NCBI RefSeq assembly: GCF_036240795.1 | Contig: NZ_CP108454.1 | Span: 5,392,001-5,456,000, forward strand | Direction of reading: 5' to 3' | Length of the DNA stretch: 64,000 nt | Source of the DNA: Streptomyces sp. NBC_01268 | Lineage (GTDB): Bacteria > Actinomycetota > Actinomycetes > Streptomycetales > Streptomycetaceae | In this document: piece by piece, positions 49,070-58,159 of the stretch | How the letters are laid out: each line of letters starts with the position of its first letter | How positions within the stretch are numbered: position 1 is the stretch's first letter | Position numbers and translations under genes: made by a program | Notes under the pieces: generated by a model | What the model was told of the DNA's origin: nothing | Seen by the model: only the letters and a program-made list of their open reading frames with translations | The model's database searches: none

Positions 49070-49076
49070 TCTCGGC

Positions 49077-49172
49077 ATGTCGCCCCGCCACGCCGTATCC
49101 GATCGCGCCGCCCTTGAGCTGGCGCTCTTCGGCGTGACCGGACACGCGGTCGCCGACATCCTCTGTCGCTGA
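49077..49172 (+). CDS. Putative 31-residue leader peptide
   Basis: ATG 49077 lies 7 nt after the -10 hexamer, so it would be translated from a leaderless mRNA. The peptide begins SPRHAVSDRAALELALFG and ends DILCR, with one Cys next to the last codon. Codons end in G or C in about 25 of 30 cases, like real genes. It stops 186 nt before the ABC binding-protein gene. A translation-dependent attenuator or uORF role is inferred; the -LCR ending recalls Cys-bearing leader peptides of actinomycetes. Confidence 0.5.
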   Translation: MSPRHAVSDRAALELALFGVTGHAVADILCR

Positions 49173-49310
49173 CGCAGCCCGCGCGCTCGTCGGCCGTCTC
49201 GTACCGCCGTCCCCTCTTCCCGCGCCCGGGCCGTCCCCGACCCGCAGGCGCGCGTTCCCCCCTCCCGAGCGTTCTCGGCAACGGCTGCGCCGTGCCTGCG
49301 GACATCCCTT

Positions 49311-49340
49311 GCCGTTTGCGGCAGTTCACCGCAGTTCACT
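49311..49340 (+). repeat. Alternative hairpins and 10-bp tandem repeat before the ABC operon
   Basis: GCCG/CGGC (49311-49314 with 49319-49322) and TGCGG/CCGCA (49317-49321 with 49329-49333) share bases and cannot form together. GCAGTTCAC occurs twice with a 10-bp period (49321-49329 and 49331-49339). The site is in the transcribed leader, so it may act as RNA switch or operator. Confidence 0.45.
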
Positions 49341-49358
49341 CCGAGAGGCTCCCTTCCC

Positions 49359-51104
49359 ATGCGTCAACCGTCCGTCATCTCGCGCCGCGCGGCAGCGGCC
49401 GCCGTCAGTCTCGTCCTGGCCTCGGGCGCCGTCGCCTGCGCCGGACCTCAGGACGCCGGTGGAAAGGGCGCCTCCGGCAAGGCCGAGGGCGGCCCGCAGA
49501 AGGGCGGCACCCTCACCGTCCTGAACGCCGAGGCGCAGGAGGACTTCGACCCGGCCCGCCTCTACACCTCCGGCGGCGGCAACGTCCCCTCGCTCGTCTT
49601 CCGCACCCTCACCACCCGCAACCGCGAGGCGGGCGCCGCCGGCACCGAGGTCGTCCCCGACCTCGCCACCGACACCGGCCGCCCCAACAAGGACGCCACC
49701 GAGTGGACGTACACCCTCAAGGACGGGCTGAAGTTCGAGGACGGCACGCCCATCACGAGCGCCGACATCAAGTACGGCATCGAGCGCTCCTTCGCGGCCG
49801 AGCTCTCCGGCGGCGCCCCCTACCTGCGTGACTGGCTCGTCGGCGGCGACACCTACCAGGGCCCCTACAAGGCCGCGCCCGACGGGAAGAAGGGGAAGGG
49901 CCTCGCGTCGATCGTCACCCCCGACGCGAAGACCATCGTCTTCAAGCTGAAGAAGCCCGAGGGCGAGTTCCCCTTCGTCGCCACCCAGACCCAGTTCGCC
50001 CCCGTCCCGAAGGCCAAGGACACCGGCGCCACGTACGAGGAGCACCCCGTCTCCTCCGGCCCGTACAAGGTCGTCAGGAACGAGAACGACGGCCAGCGCC
50101 TCGTCCTGGACCGCAACCCGCACTGGGACCCGAAGACGGACGCCGAGCGCAAGGCCTACCCCGACTCGATCGACGTCAAGTCGGGCCTGGACGAGGCCGT
50201 CATCAACCAGCGGCTGTCCACCTCCGCGGGCGCCGACGCCGCCGCCGTCACCACCGACACCAACCTCGGCCCGGCCGAGCTCGCCCAGGTCGGCTCCGAC
50301 AAGGAGCTCGCGGCCCGCGTCGGCACCGGCCACTTCGGCTACACCAACTACCTCGCCTTCAACCCGAAGGTGAAGCCCTTCGACAACCCGAAGGTGCGCC
50401 AGGCGATCTCCTACGCCATCAACCGCACCAGCGTCGTCAACGCGGCCGGCGGCTCCGCCCTCGCCGAGGCCGCCACCACCTTCCTGCCCGAGCAGAAGTC
50501 CTTCGGCTTCACCGCCTACGACCACTTCCCGGCCGGCAGGACCGGTGACCCGGAGAAGGCCAAGCAGGTCCTGAAGGAGGCCGGCTACCCCAACGGGCTG
50601 ACCGTCACCCTGCTGCACTCCACCGCGCAGAACCGCGCCACCAGCCCCGAGGTCGCCACCGCCGTCCAGGAGGCCCTCGCCAAGGCCGGCATCACCGTCA
50701 AGCTGGACGGCCAGGAGCCCAACTCCTTCAACGAGAAGCGCTGGAGCGTCAAGGACGCGCCCGGCTTCTTCCTCTCCCGCTGGGGTGCCGACTGGCCGGC
50801 CGGCGGCCCGTTCCTCGCGCCGATCTTCGACGGCCGCCAGATCGTCACCGACGGCTCCAACTACAACCACGCGCAGCTGAACGACCCGGCGGTCAACCAG
50901 GAGATCGACGAGATCAACAAGCTGACCGACCTCAAGGCCGCCGCCGCCCGCTGGGGCGCCCTGGACAAGAAGATCGGCGAGCAGGCGCTCGACGTGCCGC
51001 TCTTCCACCCCGTCTACAAGCGGCTCGTCGGCAAGGACGTCAAGAACGTCGTCATCAGCGACTGGACCGGAGTCCTCGACGTCTCGCAGGTCGCGGTCAA
51101 GTGA
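49359..51104 (+). CDS. Family 5 peptide ABC transporter substrate-binding lipoprotein
   Basis: 581 residues. The lipoprotein signal runs from RRAAAAAVSLVLASGAVAC, with the lipobox Cys near residue 27. The mature protein is SBP_bac_5: GGTLTVLNAEAQEDFDPARL at the start, then TYTLKDGLKFEDGTPITSAD, NAPL-equivalent loops, and AISYAINRTSVVNA. It binds peptides or similar solutes outside the cell. The next gene begins in a GTGA overlap. Sequence is clearly different from the truncated paralogue at 1-1044. Confidence 0.95.
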   Translation: MRQPSVISRRAAAAAVSLVLASGAVACAGPQDAGGKGASGKAEGGPQKGGTLTVLNAEAQEDFDPARLYTSGGGNVPSLVFRTLTTRNREAGAAGTEVVPDLATDTGRPNKDATEWTYTLKDGLKFEDGTPITSADIKYGIERSFAAELSGGAPYLRDWLVGGDTYQGPYKAAPDGKKGKGLASIVTPDAKTIVFKLKKPEGEFPFVATQTQFAPVPKAKDTGATYEEHPVSSGPYKVVRNENDGQRLVLDRNPHWDPKTDAERKAYPDSIDVKSGLDEAVINQRLSTSAGADAAAVTTDTNLGPAELAQVGSDKELAARVGTGHFGYTNYLAFNPKVKPFDNPKVRQAISYAINRTSVVNAAGGSALAEAATTFLPEQKSFGFTAYDHFPAGRTGDPEKAKQVLKEAGYPNGLTVTLLHSTAQNRATSPEVATAVQEALAKAGITVKLDGQEPNSFNEKRWSVKDAPGFFLSRWGADWPAGGPFLAPIFDGRQIVTDGSNYNHAQLNDPAVNQEIDEINKLTDLKAAAARWGALDKKIGEQALDVPLFHPVYKRLVGKDVKNVVISDWTGVLDVSQVAVK

Positions 51105-52105
51105 CCTCGCTCACCTCACCGTCCGACGTGTCGGCGCCCGCGGCGGTCACCCCCGCCACGGGCGCCGCCCGGCAGCTCTGGCGGCGGCTCCGCACCCGGC
51201 CCTCCGCCGTCGCCGCCGCCTCCGTGCTCGCCCTGCTCGTCCTGCTGGCCCTCGCCGCCCCGCTGCTCGCGGCCCTCGCGGGCCAGGACCCGCACACGTA
51301 CCACGACGACCTCGTCGACTCCGCCCGCGGCGGCGTCCCGTACGGCTCCTTCGGCGGGATCAGCGCCGACCACTGGCTCGGCGTCGAACCCGGCACCGGC
51401 CGCGACCTGTTCGTCCGGCTCCTGTACGGCGCCCGGGTCTCCCTGCTCGTCGCCGTCGGCGCCACCGCCGTGCAGATCCTCATCGGCCTGCTCATCGGCC
51501 TCGCCGCCGGACTCGGAAGCCGCTGGGTCGACGCCGTCCTGAGCCGGATCACCGACGTGTTCGTCGCCCTGCCGTTCCTCGTCCTGGCCATCGCGCTCAC
51601 CGCGGTCGTGCCGCGCGACTTCCCGCGTCCGCTGCTGCTGATCCTGGTCATCGGCCTGCTCGGCTGGGCCGGCACCTCCCGGATCGTGCGCGCCCAGACC
51701 CTCACCCTCAAGAGCCTCGACTTCGTCGCCGCCTCCCGGCTGGCCGGCTCGGGGCGCGGACGGACCGCCCGGCGCGAACTGGTCCCCTCGCTGGCCGCGC
51801 CCGTCATCACCTACGCGGCGATCCTCGTCCCCACCAACATCGTCGTCGAGGCCTCGCTCTCCTTCCTCGGCGTGGGCGTCACCCCGCCCACCCCGTCCTG
51901 GGGGCAGATGCTGTCCACCGCGCAGACCTGGTTCCGCGCCGACCCGGCGTACGTCCTGCTGCCCGCCGGACTGCTCTTCGTGACCGTGCTCGCCTTCACC
52001 GTGCTCGGCGACGCCGTCCGGACGGCCCTCGACCCGCGAGAGGCCAGCCGCCTCGCCGTGGGCACCGCCCGCGAGAAGCGGGCCCGCAAGGAGAAGACCT
52101 CATGA
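51101..52105 (+). CDS. Peptide ABC transporter permease, DppC/OppC type
   Basis: 334 residues with about six helices. The N-terminal cytoplasmic segment precedes AAASVLALLVLLALAAPLL, and the EAA-type coupling loop (VAASRLAGSGRGRTARREL) and later GVGVTPPTPSWGQML are C-type permease marks. GTG 51101 overlaps the binding-protein stop by 4 nt, and its own end overlaps the next permease (ATGA). The C-type gene comes before the B-type gene here, opposite to the first operon. Confidence 0.95.
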   Translation: MTSLTSPSDVSAPAAVTPATGAARQLWRRLRTRPSAVAAASVLALLVLLALAAPLLAALAGQDPHTYHDDLVDSARGGVPYGSFGGISADHWLGVEPGTGRDLFVRLLYGARVSLLVAVGATAVQILIGLLIGLAAGLGSRWVDAVLSRITDVFVALPFLVLAIALTAVVPRDFPRPLLLILVIGLLGWAGTSRIVRAQTLTLKSLDFVAASRLAGSGRGRTARRELVPSLAAPVITYAAILVPTNIVVEASLSFLGVGVTPPTPSWGQMLSTAQTWFRADPAYVLLPAGLLFVTVLAFTVLGDAVRTALDPREASRLAVGTAREKRARKEKTS

Positions 52106-53091
52106 CCCGCTACCTCCTGAAGCGGCTCGCGGGCGCCGCCCTCGTGCTGCTCGTGCTGTCGGCTCTGGTCTACGGGCTGTTCTACCTGCTGCCCGGCGAC
52201 CCCGCCCGGCTCGCCTGCGGCGAACGCTGCAACCCGCAGCAGATCGCCCAGGTCCGCGAGCAGCTCGGCCTGAACGACGGCATCCTCGTGCAGTACCTGC
52301 ACTTCCTCCAGGGCGTCGTGACCGGCCGCGACTACTCCACCGGCACCGCGCTCACCCACTGCGACGCACCCTGCCTCGGCCTCTCGTACCAGAACGACCA
52401 GCAGGTCACGCAGCTCATCCTGGAGCGGCTGCCCGCCACCGCCTCCCTCGCGCTCGGCGCCATGGTCATCTGGCTGGTCGTCGGCGTCGGCACCGGACTG
52501 CTCTCCGCGCTCCGCCGCGGCGGACTCACCGAGCGGACCCTGACCGTGCTCACCCTCGCCGGCACCGGCACGCCCGTCTTCATCCTGGGCCTGCTCCTGC
52601 TCATGGTGGTCTGCGCCTACCTCCAGTGGCTGCCCTTCCCGACCTACGTGCCGCTCGGCGAGGACCCCGAGCAGTGGGCCTGGAACATGCTGCTGCCCTG
52701 GCTCACCCTCGGCTTCTTCGAGTCCGCGAAGTACGCCCGGATGACCCGCAGTTCGACCCTGGAGACGCTCGCCGAGGACCACATCCGCACCTTCCGCGCG
52801 TACGGCGTGGGGGAGCGGGCCGTCGTCACCCGGCACGCCCTGCGCGGAGCCGTACCGCCGGTGATCGCGCTCAGCGCGCTCGACCTCGGCACGATGTTCG
52901 GCGGCGCCGTGCTCACCGAGTCGCTGTTCGGCATCCCCGGGCTCGGCAAGACCCTGATCGACTCCGTCCGGCACATCGACCTGCCGGTGGTCGTGGGCGT
53001 CGTGCTCCTCATGGGAGTCGCCGTGGTCGTCGCGAACGTCGTCGCCGACCTCCTCTACGCGCTCGCCGACCGAAGGGTGGTCCTGACATGA
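52102..53091 (+). CDS. Peptide ABC transporter permease, DppB/OppB type
   Basis: 329 residues. The N-terminal TRYLLKRLAGAALVLLVLSA and GLFYLLPGDPARLACG are B-type signatures; an EAA-type loop occurs as DHIRTFRAYGVGERAVVTRH near residue 229. A periplasmic segment with Cys residues (HCDAPC) suggests a disulfide. Overlaps both neighbours by 4 nt (ATGA), indicating tight translational coupling along the operon. Confidence 0.95.
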   Translation: MTRYLLKRLAGAALVLLVLSALVYGLFYLLPGDPARLACGERCNPQQIAQVREQLGLNDGILVQYLHFLQGVVTGRDYSTGTALTHCDAPCLGLSYQNDQQVTQLILERLPATASLALGAMVIWLVVGVGTGLLSALRRGGLTERTLTVLTLAGTGTPVFILGLLLLMVVCAYLQWLPFPTYVPLGEDPEQWAWNMLLPWLTLGFFESAKYARMTRSSTLETLAEDHIRTFRAYGVGERAVVTRHALRGAVPPVIALSALDLGTMFGGAVLTESLFGIPGLGKTLIDSVRHIDLPVVVGVVLLMGVAVVVANVVADLLYALADRRVVLT

Positions 53092-54797
53092 GCGTCCCCG
53101 ACCCGCACCTGCCCGACGCCGGTGCCCCGCTGGTCACCGTCGACGGCCTCACCGTCGAGTTCGAGGGTGGCGTACGCGCCGTGGACGGGCTGTCCTTCAC
53201 CCTGGAGGCCGGCCGGGCGCTCGCCCTCGTCGGCGAGTCCGGCAGCGGCAAGTCCACCGTGGCCGGCGCCCTCCTCGGCCTGCACCACGGCACCGGCGCC
53301 CGCGTCGGCGGACGCGTCACCGTCGGCGGCGTCGACGTCGGCGCCGCCGGACCGGCCGAACTGCGCCGGCTGCGCGGCGGAGTGGCCGCCATGGTCTTCC
53401 AGGACCCGCTCTCCGCGCTCGACCCCTACTACGCGATCGGCGAACAGATCGCCGAGGTGTACCGGATCCACCACCAGGGCTCCCGGAAGGCCGCCCGCGC
53501 CCGCGCGGTGGAGGTGCTCGACCGGGTCGGCATCCCCGACGCGGCCCGCCGCGCCCGCTCCCGCCCGCACGAGTTCAGCGGCGGCATGCGCCAGCGCGCC
53601 CTCATCGCGATGGCCCTCGCCTGCGCGCCCCGCCTCCTCGTCGCCGACGAACCCACCACCGCCCTCGACGTCACCGTCCAGGCCCAGATCCTCGACCTGC
53701 TCCACGAGCTGCGCCGCGAGACCGGCACCGGCCTGCTGCTCGTCACCCACGACGTGGGCGTCGCCGCCGAGAGCGTGGACGAGGTCCTGGTGATGCGCGG
53801 CGGACGCGAGGTCGAACGCGGGCCCGTGGCGCGGGTGCTCGGCGCACCCGCGGAGCCGTACACCCGTGAGCTCCTCGCCGCCGTGCCCCGCCTCGACGGG
53901 CCGGCGCGGCGGACGGTCCCGGTGCCCGCGCCCGCCGCACCGGCGGCCCCGGCCGGTCCGGCACCGGGCGAGGTGCTGCTCGAAGCCGTCGACCTGCGGC
54001 GGGAGTTCGGGCGGGGCAAGGACCGGTTCACCGCCGTCGACGGCGTGTCGCTGACCGTGCGCGCCGGGGAGACGCTGGGCGTCGTCGGCGAGTCCGGCAG
54101 CGGCAAGACCACCCTGGGCCGGATGCTGGTGCGGCTCCTCGACCCGACGTCCGGCGGACTCCGTTACGGGGGTACGGAGATCGGCGGACTGTCCGAGAAG
54201 GAGCTGCGCCCGCACCGGCGGGAGCTCCAGATGGTGTTCCAGGACCCCGTCTCCTCGCTCAACCCGCGCCGCTCGGTGGGCGAGTCCGTCGCCGACCCGC
54301 TGCGCGTGGCGGGCGACCTGGACGACACGCGGATCCGCGACCGGGTGCGCGCACTCCTCGACCGGGTGGGGCTCGACCCCGACCGCTACGACGCCTACCC
54401 GCACGAGTTCAGCGGCGGCCAGCGCCAGCGCGTCGGCATCGCCCGCGCACTCGCCGCCGAACCCCGCCTGATCGTCTGCGACGAGCCCGTCTCGGCCCTC
54501 GACGTCACCACCCAGGCCCAGGTCACGGCGCTGCTCGCGGACCTCCAGGCCGAACTCGGCCTGGCGCTCGTCTTCATCGCCCACGACCTGTCCGTGGTGC
54601 GGCAGGTCAGCGACCGGGTCGCCGTCATGCGCGCCGGCCGGATCGTCGAGCAGGGCACCGTCGACGCGGTGTACGGCAGCCCCCGGGACCCGTACACCCA
54701 GCGGCTCCTGGCAGCGGTCCCCTCGCTCGACCCGGTGCTCGCCGCGGACCGCCGGGAACGGCGCCGGACCCTCGGCGAGGAGCTGGCCGCAGCCTGA
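53088..54797 (+). CDS. Peptide ABC transporter ATPase, fused D-F type (two ABC domains)
   Basis: 569 residues with two complete ABC domains joined by a short Pro/Ala linker near residue 285. The first has Walker A GESGSGKS, signature FSGGMRQR and [11 protein letters not shown]. The second has [16 protein letters not shown] and [10 protein letters not shown]. It replaces the separate D and F subunits of the first operon. The Cys-bearing C-terminal segments typical of OppD/OppF are missing from both halves. It starts in an ATGA overlap, and a stem-loop at 54816-54844 closes the operon. Confidence 0.95.
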   Translation: MSVPDPHLPDAGAPLVTVDGLTVEFEGGVRAVDGLSFTLEAGRALALVGESGSGKSTVAGALLGLHHGTGARVGGRVTVGGVDVGAAGPAELRRLRGGVAAMVFQDPLSALDPYYAIGEQIAEVYRIHHQGSRKAARARAVEVLDRVGIPDAARRARSRPHEFSGGMRQRALIAMALACAPRLLVADEPTTALDVTVQAQILDLLHELRRETGTGLLLVTHDVGVAAESVDEVLVMRGGREVERGPVARVLGAPAEPYTRELLAAVPRLDGPARRTVPVPAPAAPAAPAGPAPGEVLLEAVDLRREFGRGKDRFTAVDGVSLTVRAGETLGVVGESGSGKTTLGRMLVRLLDPTSGGLRYGGTEIGGLSEKELRPHRRELQMVFQDPVSSLNPRRSVGESVADPLRVAGDLDDTRIRDRVRALLDRVGLDPDRYDAYPHEFSGGQRQRVGIARALAAEPRLIVCDEPVSALDVTTQAQVTALLADLQAELGLALVFIAHDLSVVRQVSDRVAVMRAGRIVEQGTVDAVYGSPRDPYTQRLLAAVPSLDPVLAADRRERRRTLGEELAAA

Positions 54798-54815
54798 CCG
54801 AGCGTGACCGAAGCA

Positions 54816-54844
54816 CCCCGTAGCGCCACGGAACGCTACCGGGG
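54816..54844 (+). terminator. Stem-loop after the second ABC operon
   Basis: CCCCGTAGCG pairs with CGCTAC-C-GGGG (54816-54825 with 54834-54844, one bulged C, 8-nt loop). It lies 18 nt after the stop, and no U tract follows. It could also serve as an operator for the next gene. Confidence 0.6.
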
Positions 54845-54988
54845 CGGGAAAGTTACGTGCATTCACCCCTTCCGGTGGCGCGACGGACAACCGTCCATCG
54901 CGCCACCGGCATATCCGCTTACGTTCTTCCCGCTGCGGGTCACCGGACCGAAAGGTGGCCGCCGACACGGGAGATCGGGGGTGTGCAC

Positions 54989-56770
54989 ATGCGGATCGGA
55001 CTGCTCACGGAAGGTGGCTATCCGTACGCCACGGGTGAGTCCGGGCTTTGGTGCGACCGGCTCGTACGCGGCCTCGCCCCGCACGAGTTCGACGTCTACG
55101 CCCTCAGCCAGGACGCCCGCCACGAGGCCGCCGGCCGGCTGCCCCTCCCGCCCAACGTCCGCGAGGTGCGCACCGCCTCGCTCTGGGCCCCCGACGACGA
55201 CGGGCGCGGCCACGGCCGCCGCGAACGCCGCCGCTTCGAGGCCGCCTTCCGCGAGCTCGCCGCCGGCATCTGCGCCGACCGGCCGGTCACTGCGGCCGGT
55301 GCCGAAGAGGCCGGGGCCGGTGCGGCCGCCGGGGGACCGCGGGCCGCCGCGACCGGCGAGAGACCCGGGACCCGACCCGTCGCGGGGGAACCCTGGGGCG
55401 AACGGGCCGCCCGGGAGCCGCGGGCGGCGGACGCCGCCGCGGACGCCCCCGAGCGATTCGCCGCCGGGCTCTACGGACTCGCCGAACTCGCCCGCTCCCA
55501 CGGCGGACTGCGCGCCGCGCTCCGGTCCGAGACCGCCGTGCGGGTCCTGGAGTCCGCGGGCCGGGCCCCCGGAGCGCGCCGCGGCCTCGCCGCCGCCACC
55601 GTCCCCGATCACCTCGCCTTCCTCGACCGGCTGGAGCGCGCCCTGCGCCCGCTCTCCCTCGACTGGTACGACGAGGAGGGCGCGGGCCTCGGCCGGGCGG
55701 ACCTCTGCCACGCCGCCTCGGCCGGGGCGGCGGCGCTCCCCGGCCTCCTGGCCAAACGCTTCTTCGGCACCCCGCTGCTCGTCACCGAGTACGGCGTCCA
55801 GCTGCGCGCCCACTACCTCGCCGCCGCCGACGCCCCGCTCGCCACCCCGGTCCGCGCCCTGCTCGCCGCCTTCCACGGGCGGCTCGCCGGCGAGGTCTAC
55901 CGCCAGGCCGCCCTCCTCACCCCCGGCAACGCCCACGCCCGCCGCTGGCAGGAGCGCTGCGGCGCCGACCGCGCCAAGCTGCGCACCGTCCACCCCGGCA
56001 TGGCCGCCGAACGCTTCGCCGAGGTCGGCGAGGACGAGGAGAGCGGCGACCCGGCGACCCTCTCCTGGATCGGCCGCGTCGAGCCCGCCAAGGACCTCAT
56101 CGCCCTGTTGCACGCCTTCGCCGACGTCCGCCGCCGCCAGCCCGACGCCCGGCTGCGGATCATCGCCGCGCCGCTGCGCGAACCCGGCGCCGCCGCGTAC
56201 CTCGCGCACTGCCGCAACCTCGCCGAACAGCTCTTCCCCGACGAGGCCGCTGGCCGGCACGCCATCGGCGAGAACCCGGTCTCCTTCGAGGAGCTGGGCG
56301 GCCCCGAGGCCCCGACCCTGGAGGAGGCCTACGCCTCCAGTGCCGTCGTCGTCCTGTCCAGCGTCGTCGAGGGCTTCCCCGTGAGCCTCGTCGAGGCGAT
56401 GTTCTGCGCCCGGGCCACCGTCTCCACCGACGTCGGCGCGGTCGTCGAGGTCATCGGCGGCACCGGACTCGTCGTCCCCCCGCGCAACCCCAAGGCGCTC
56501 GCCGACGCCTGCCTCGCACTGCTGCGCGACCCCGAGCGCCGGCACCGCCTGGGCGCCGCCGCCCGCGCCCGCGCCCTGGAGCTCTTCACCGTCGAACAGA
56601 ACCTCGCGGCGTTCCGCGGCATCTACCTCGAACTCCTCTCCCGCGCACCGGTGTGCCGCCGCACCGCCCGGGCCGTGCCCTTCGCACACCCGGCCGAGGC
56701 GTACGTGCCGGGCAGCTGGGCGGACCAGCCCGTCACCGCCGCGGCCGGTACGGGAGACCCCGATGCCTGA
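54989..56770 (+). CDS. GT4 glycosyltransferase with N-terminal DUF3492 (PelF-like)
   Basis: 593 residues. The N terminus IGLLTEGGYPYATGESGLWC is the DUF3492 motif of PelF-type glycosyltransferases. The C-terminal half is a GT-B/GT4 donor domain: SWIGRVEPAKDLIALLHAF, EELGGPEAPTLEEAY, and the EGFPVSLVE (Ex7E) motif, followed by VVPPRNPKALADAC. A variable Ala/Arg/Gly insert lies near residues 95-160. In Pel systems PelF adds N-acetylhexosamine units from a UDP-sugar; that role here is inferred. ATG 54989 is likely; GTG 54983 is an alternative. Confidence 0.88.
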   Translation: MRIGLLTEGGYPYATGESGLWCDRLVRGLAPHEFDVYALSQDARHEAAGRLPLPPNVREVRTASLWAPDDDGRGHGRRERRRFEAAFRELAAGICADRPVTAAGAEEAGAGAAAGGPRAAATGERPGTRPVAGEPWGERAAREPRAADAAADAPERFAAGLYGLAELARSHGGLRAALRSETAVRVLESAGRAPGARRGLAAATVPDHLAFLDRLERALRPLSLDWYDEEGAGLGRADLCHAASAGAAALPGLLAKRFFGTPLLVTEYGVQLRAHYLAAADAPLATPVRALLAAFHGRLAGEVYRQAALLTPGNAHARRWQERCGADRAKLRTVHPGMAAERFAEVGEDEESGDPATLSWIGRVEPAKDLIALLHAFADVRRRQPDARLRIIAAPLREPGAAAYLAHCRNLAEQLFPDEAAGRHAIGENPVSFEELGGPEAPTLEEAYASSAVVVLSSVVEGFPVSLVEAMFCARATVSTDVGAVVEVIGGTGLVVPPRNPKALADACLALLRDPERRHRLGAAARARALELFTVEQNLAAFRGIYLELLSRAPVCRRTARAVPFAHPAEAYVPGSWADQPVTAAAGTGDPDA

Positions 56771-56783
56771 AGGAGGCACCCCC

Positions 56784-58028
56784 ATGCGCGGCCCCGCCGC
56801 ACCCACCAGCCCGGGTCCCTGGGATCCCCGCTCCGAGGCCCTGCTCCGGCTCGCCGCCCCGGCCGCGCTCGCCCCGCCGGTCCCGGCCGGCCCCGCCGAA
56901 GCGATTCAGCAGCCCGCCCCCGCACTCGGCCCGCGCGCCCCCCGGCGCGCCACCGCCGACCCGGTCAAAGCCCTGATGCACCGCCACCGCGAGCTGTGCG
57001 AACGGGCCGTCGACCCGCTGGAGATCGCCGCCGGACTCGAAGCCCACGGCGTCACCGACCGCACCGCCGCGCGCTTCCGGCACCGCGACGTCTTCTCGCT
57101 CGCCGAGGAGCTGTACGCCCGGGTGCCCCGCGGCGACTCCGCGCCCGCCCGCCCCGCCCCCGAGGCGCCCGCCCCCGGCGGAACGGCGGCCTGGGCGCTC
57201 GCCGCCTGCGCCCCCGGCACCGTCGCCGTGCTCACCACCGCGGGCCTCGCCCTCACCCAGGGGGCGCTGCGCGGCGCGGTCGGCGCGCTCGGGGCCCTCG
57301 GCCTCGCCGCCGCCCTCCTCGTCGCCGTACGCCGCGGCCCCCTGCACGCCGACGGGCGCACCGCGCCCGCCGCCCGGCTCTGGACCCTCTGGCTGCTCGC
57401 CTACGCGGTGGCCGGCGACGGCCTCCTCGACCAGCTCCTGACCGGCGGCCCCGACGGCGCCGCCTGGAGCCTCGTCACCCCCGGCGGCCCCGCCGCCCCG
57501 GCCGACGGCGCCTGGCTCCTCGACACCGGCCCCCTGCTCGCCCTCGCCCTGGCCGTCGCCCCCGCCGCCTGGTGTGCCCGGCTCTTCGCCGTCCGCGCCC
57601 GCCGCCGGCTGGCCGCCAGCCGCGGCCTGGCCGACTTCGCGGCGGGCGTCCGACCCCTGCTGCTCTCCACCGTCGCGCTCCCCCTCGCGCTGCTCGCCGG
57701 GCTCCTCGCCCTCACCGGCTTCAGCCCCGGCGCGCTCGCCCTCGGCGCCCTGCTGCTGCTCGCCCGGCTCCTCACCGTGCACGGGCCGCCGGAGACCGCA
57801 GCCCACGGCCTCGCCGCCGCCTGCGCCGCCGAGGCCCTCTCCCTCGCCCTCGTCCTCGCCGCCCGGCTCCCGGGCTGTGCCTTCCTCGACTCCCCGGTCC
57901 GCGCCGCCGTCGACACCTGGGGACCCGCCGCCGTGCCCGCCCTCGCGTGCGGCGCCGCGGCCCTCGCCCTGCTGGCCCACGCCACCACCGCACTCTCCCG
58001 GGCCTCGGCGCACGCCACCGCCCGCTGA
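56784..58028 (+). CDS. Polytopic membrane protein of the glycosyltransferase cluster
   Basis: 414 residues. A cytoplasmic N-terminal region has a helical conserved-looking stretch (HRHRELCERAVDPLEIAAGL, then FRHRDVFSLAEELYARVP) at about residues 60-115. About eight to ten hydrophobic helices follow to the end. I do not recognise the family; it takes the place of the PelG or PelE membrane partner in Pel-like loci but is not an obvious homologue. ATG 56784 has GGAGG 7 nt upstream; ATG 56763 overlaps the previous stop. Confidence 0.82.
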   Translation: MRGPAAPTSPGPWDPRSEALLRLAAPAALAPPVPAGPAEAIQQPAPALGPRAPRRATADPVKALMHRHRELCERAVDPLEIAAGLEAHGVTDRTAARFRHRDVFSLAEELYARVPRGDSAPARPAPEAPAPGGTAAWALAACAPGTVAVLTTAGLALTQGALRGAVGALGALGLAAALLVAVRRGPLHADGRTAPAARLWTLWLLAYAVAGDGLLDQLLTGGPDGAAWSLVTPGGPAAPADGAWLLDTGPLLALALAVAPAAWCARLFAVRARRRLAASRGLADFAAGVRPLLLSTVALPLALLAGLLALTGFSPGALALGALLLLARLLTVHGPPETAAHGLAAACAAEALSLALVLAARLPGCAFLDSPVRAAVDTWGPAAVPALACGAAALALLAHATTALSRASAHATAR

Positions 58029-58105
58029 TCCCCGGCGCACCCGCGGGGCCGACGCCGCGGGCGCTCCCCCCTCCACCTGGACCATCCCAAGGAGACCCAA
58101 CAGAC

Positions 58106-58159
58106 ATGACGCGCCAACCCCACGCCACGGCCGGTCGGCACGAAGGGGCCGCACGATGA
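58106..58159 (+). CDS. Possible 17-residue coupling ORF before the epimerase gene
   Basis: ATG 58106 has GGAG 9 nt upstream. The peptide TRQPHATAGRHEGAAR ends in a TGA that overlaps the epimerase ATG (ATGA at 58156-58159). It may only serve to deliver ribosomes to the next start. Confidence 0.4.
   Translation: MTRQPHATAGRHEGAAR

Larger units (their letters stand above)
48967..49358 (+). other. 392-bp leader region of the second peptide ABC operon
   Basis: From left to right it holds a weak stem-loop (48990-49003), a near-consensus promoter (49041-49069), a 31-codon leaderless ORF (49077-49172), about 140 nt of GC-rich leader, and a pair of mutually exclusive small hairpins that overlap a 10-bp direct repeat (49311-49340). 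The binding-protein ATG follows at 49359 behind a weak GAGAGG. Confidence 0.65.
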
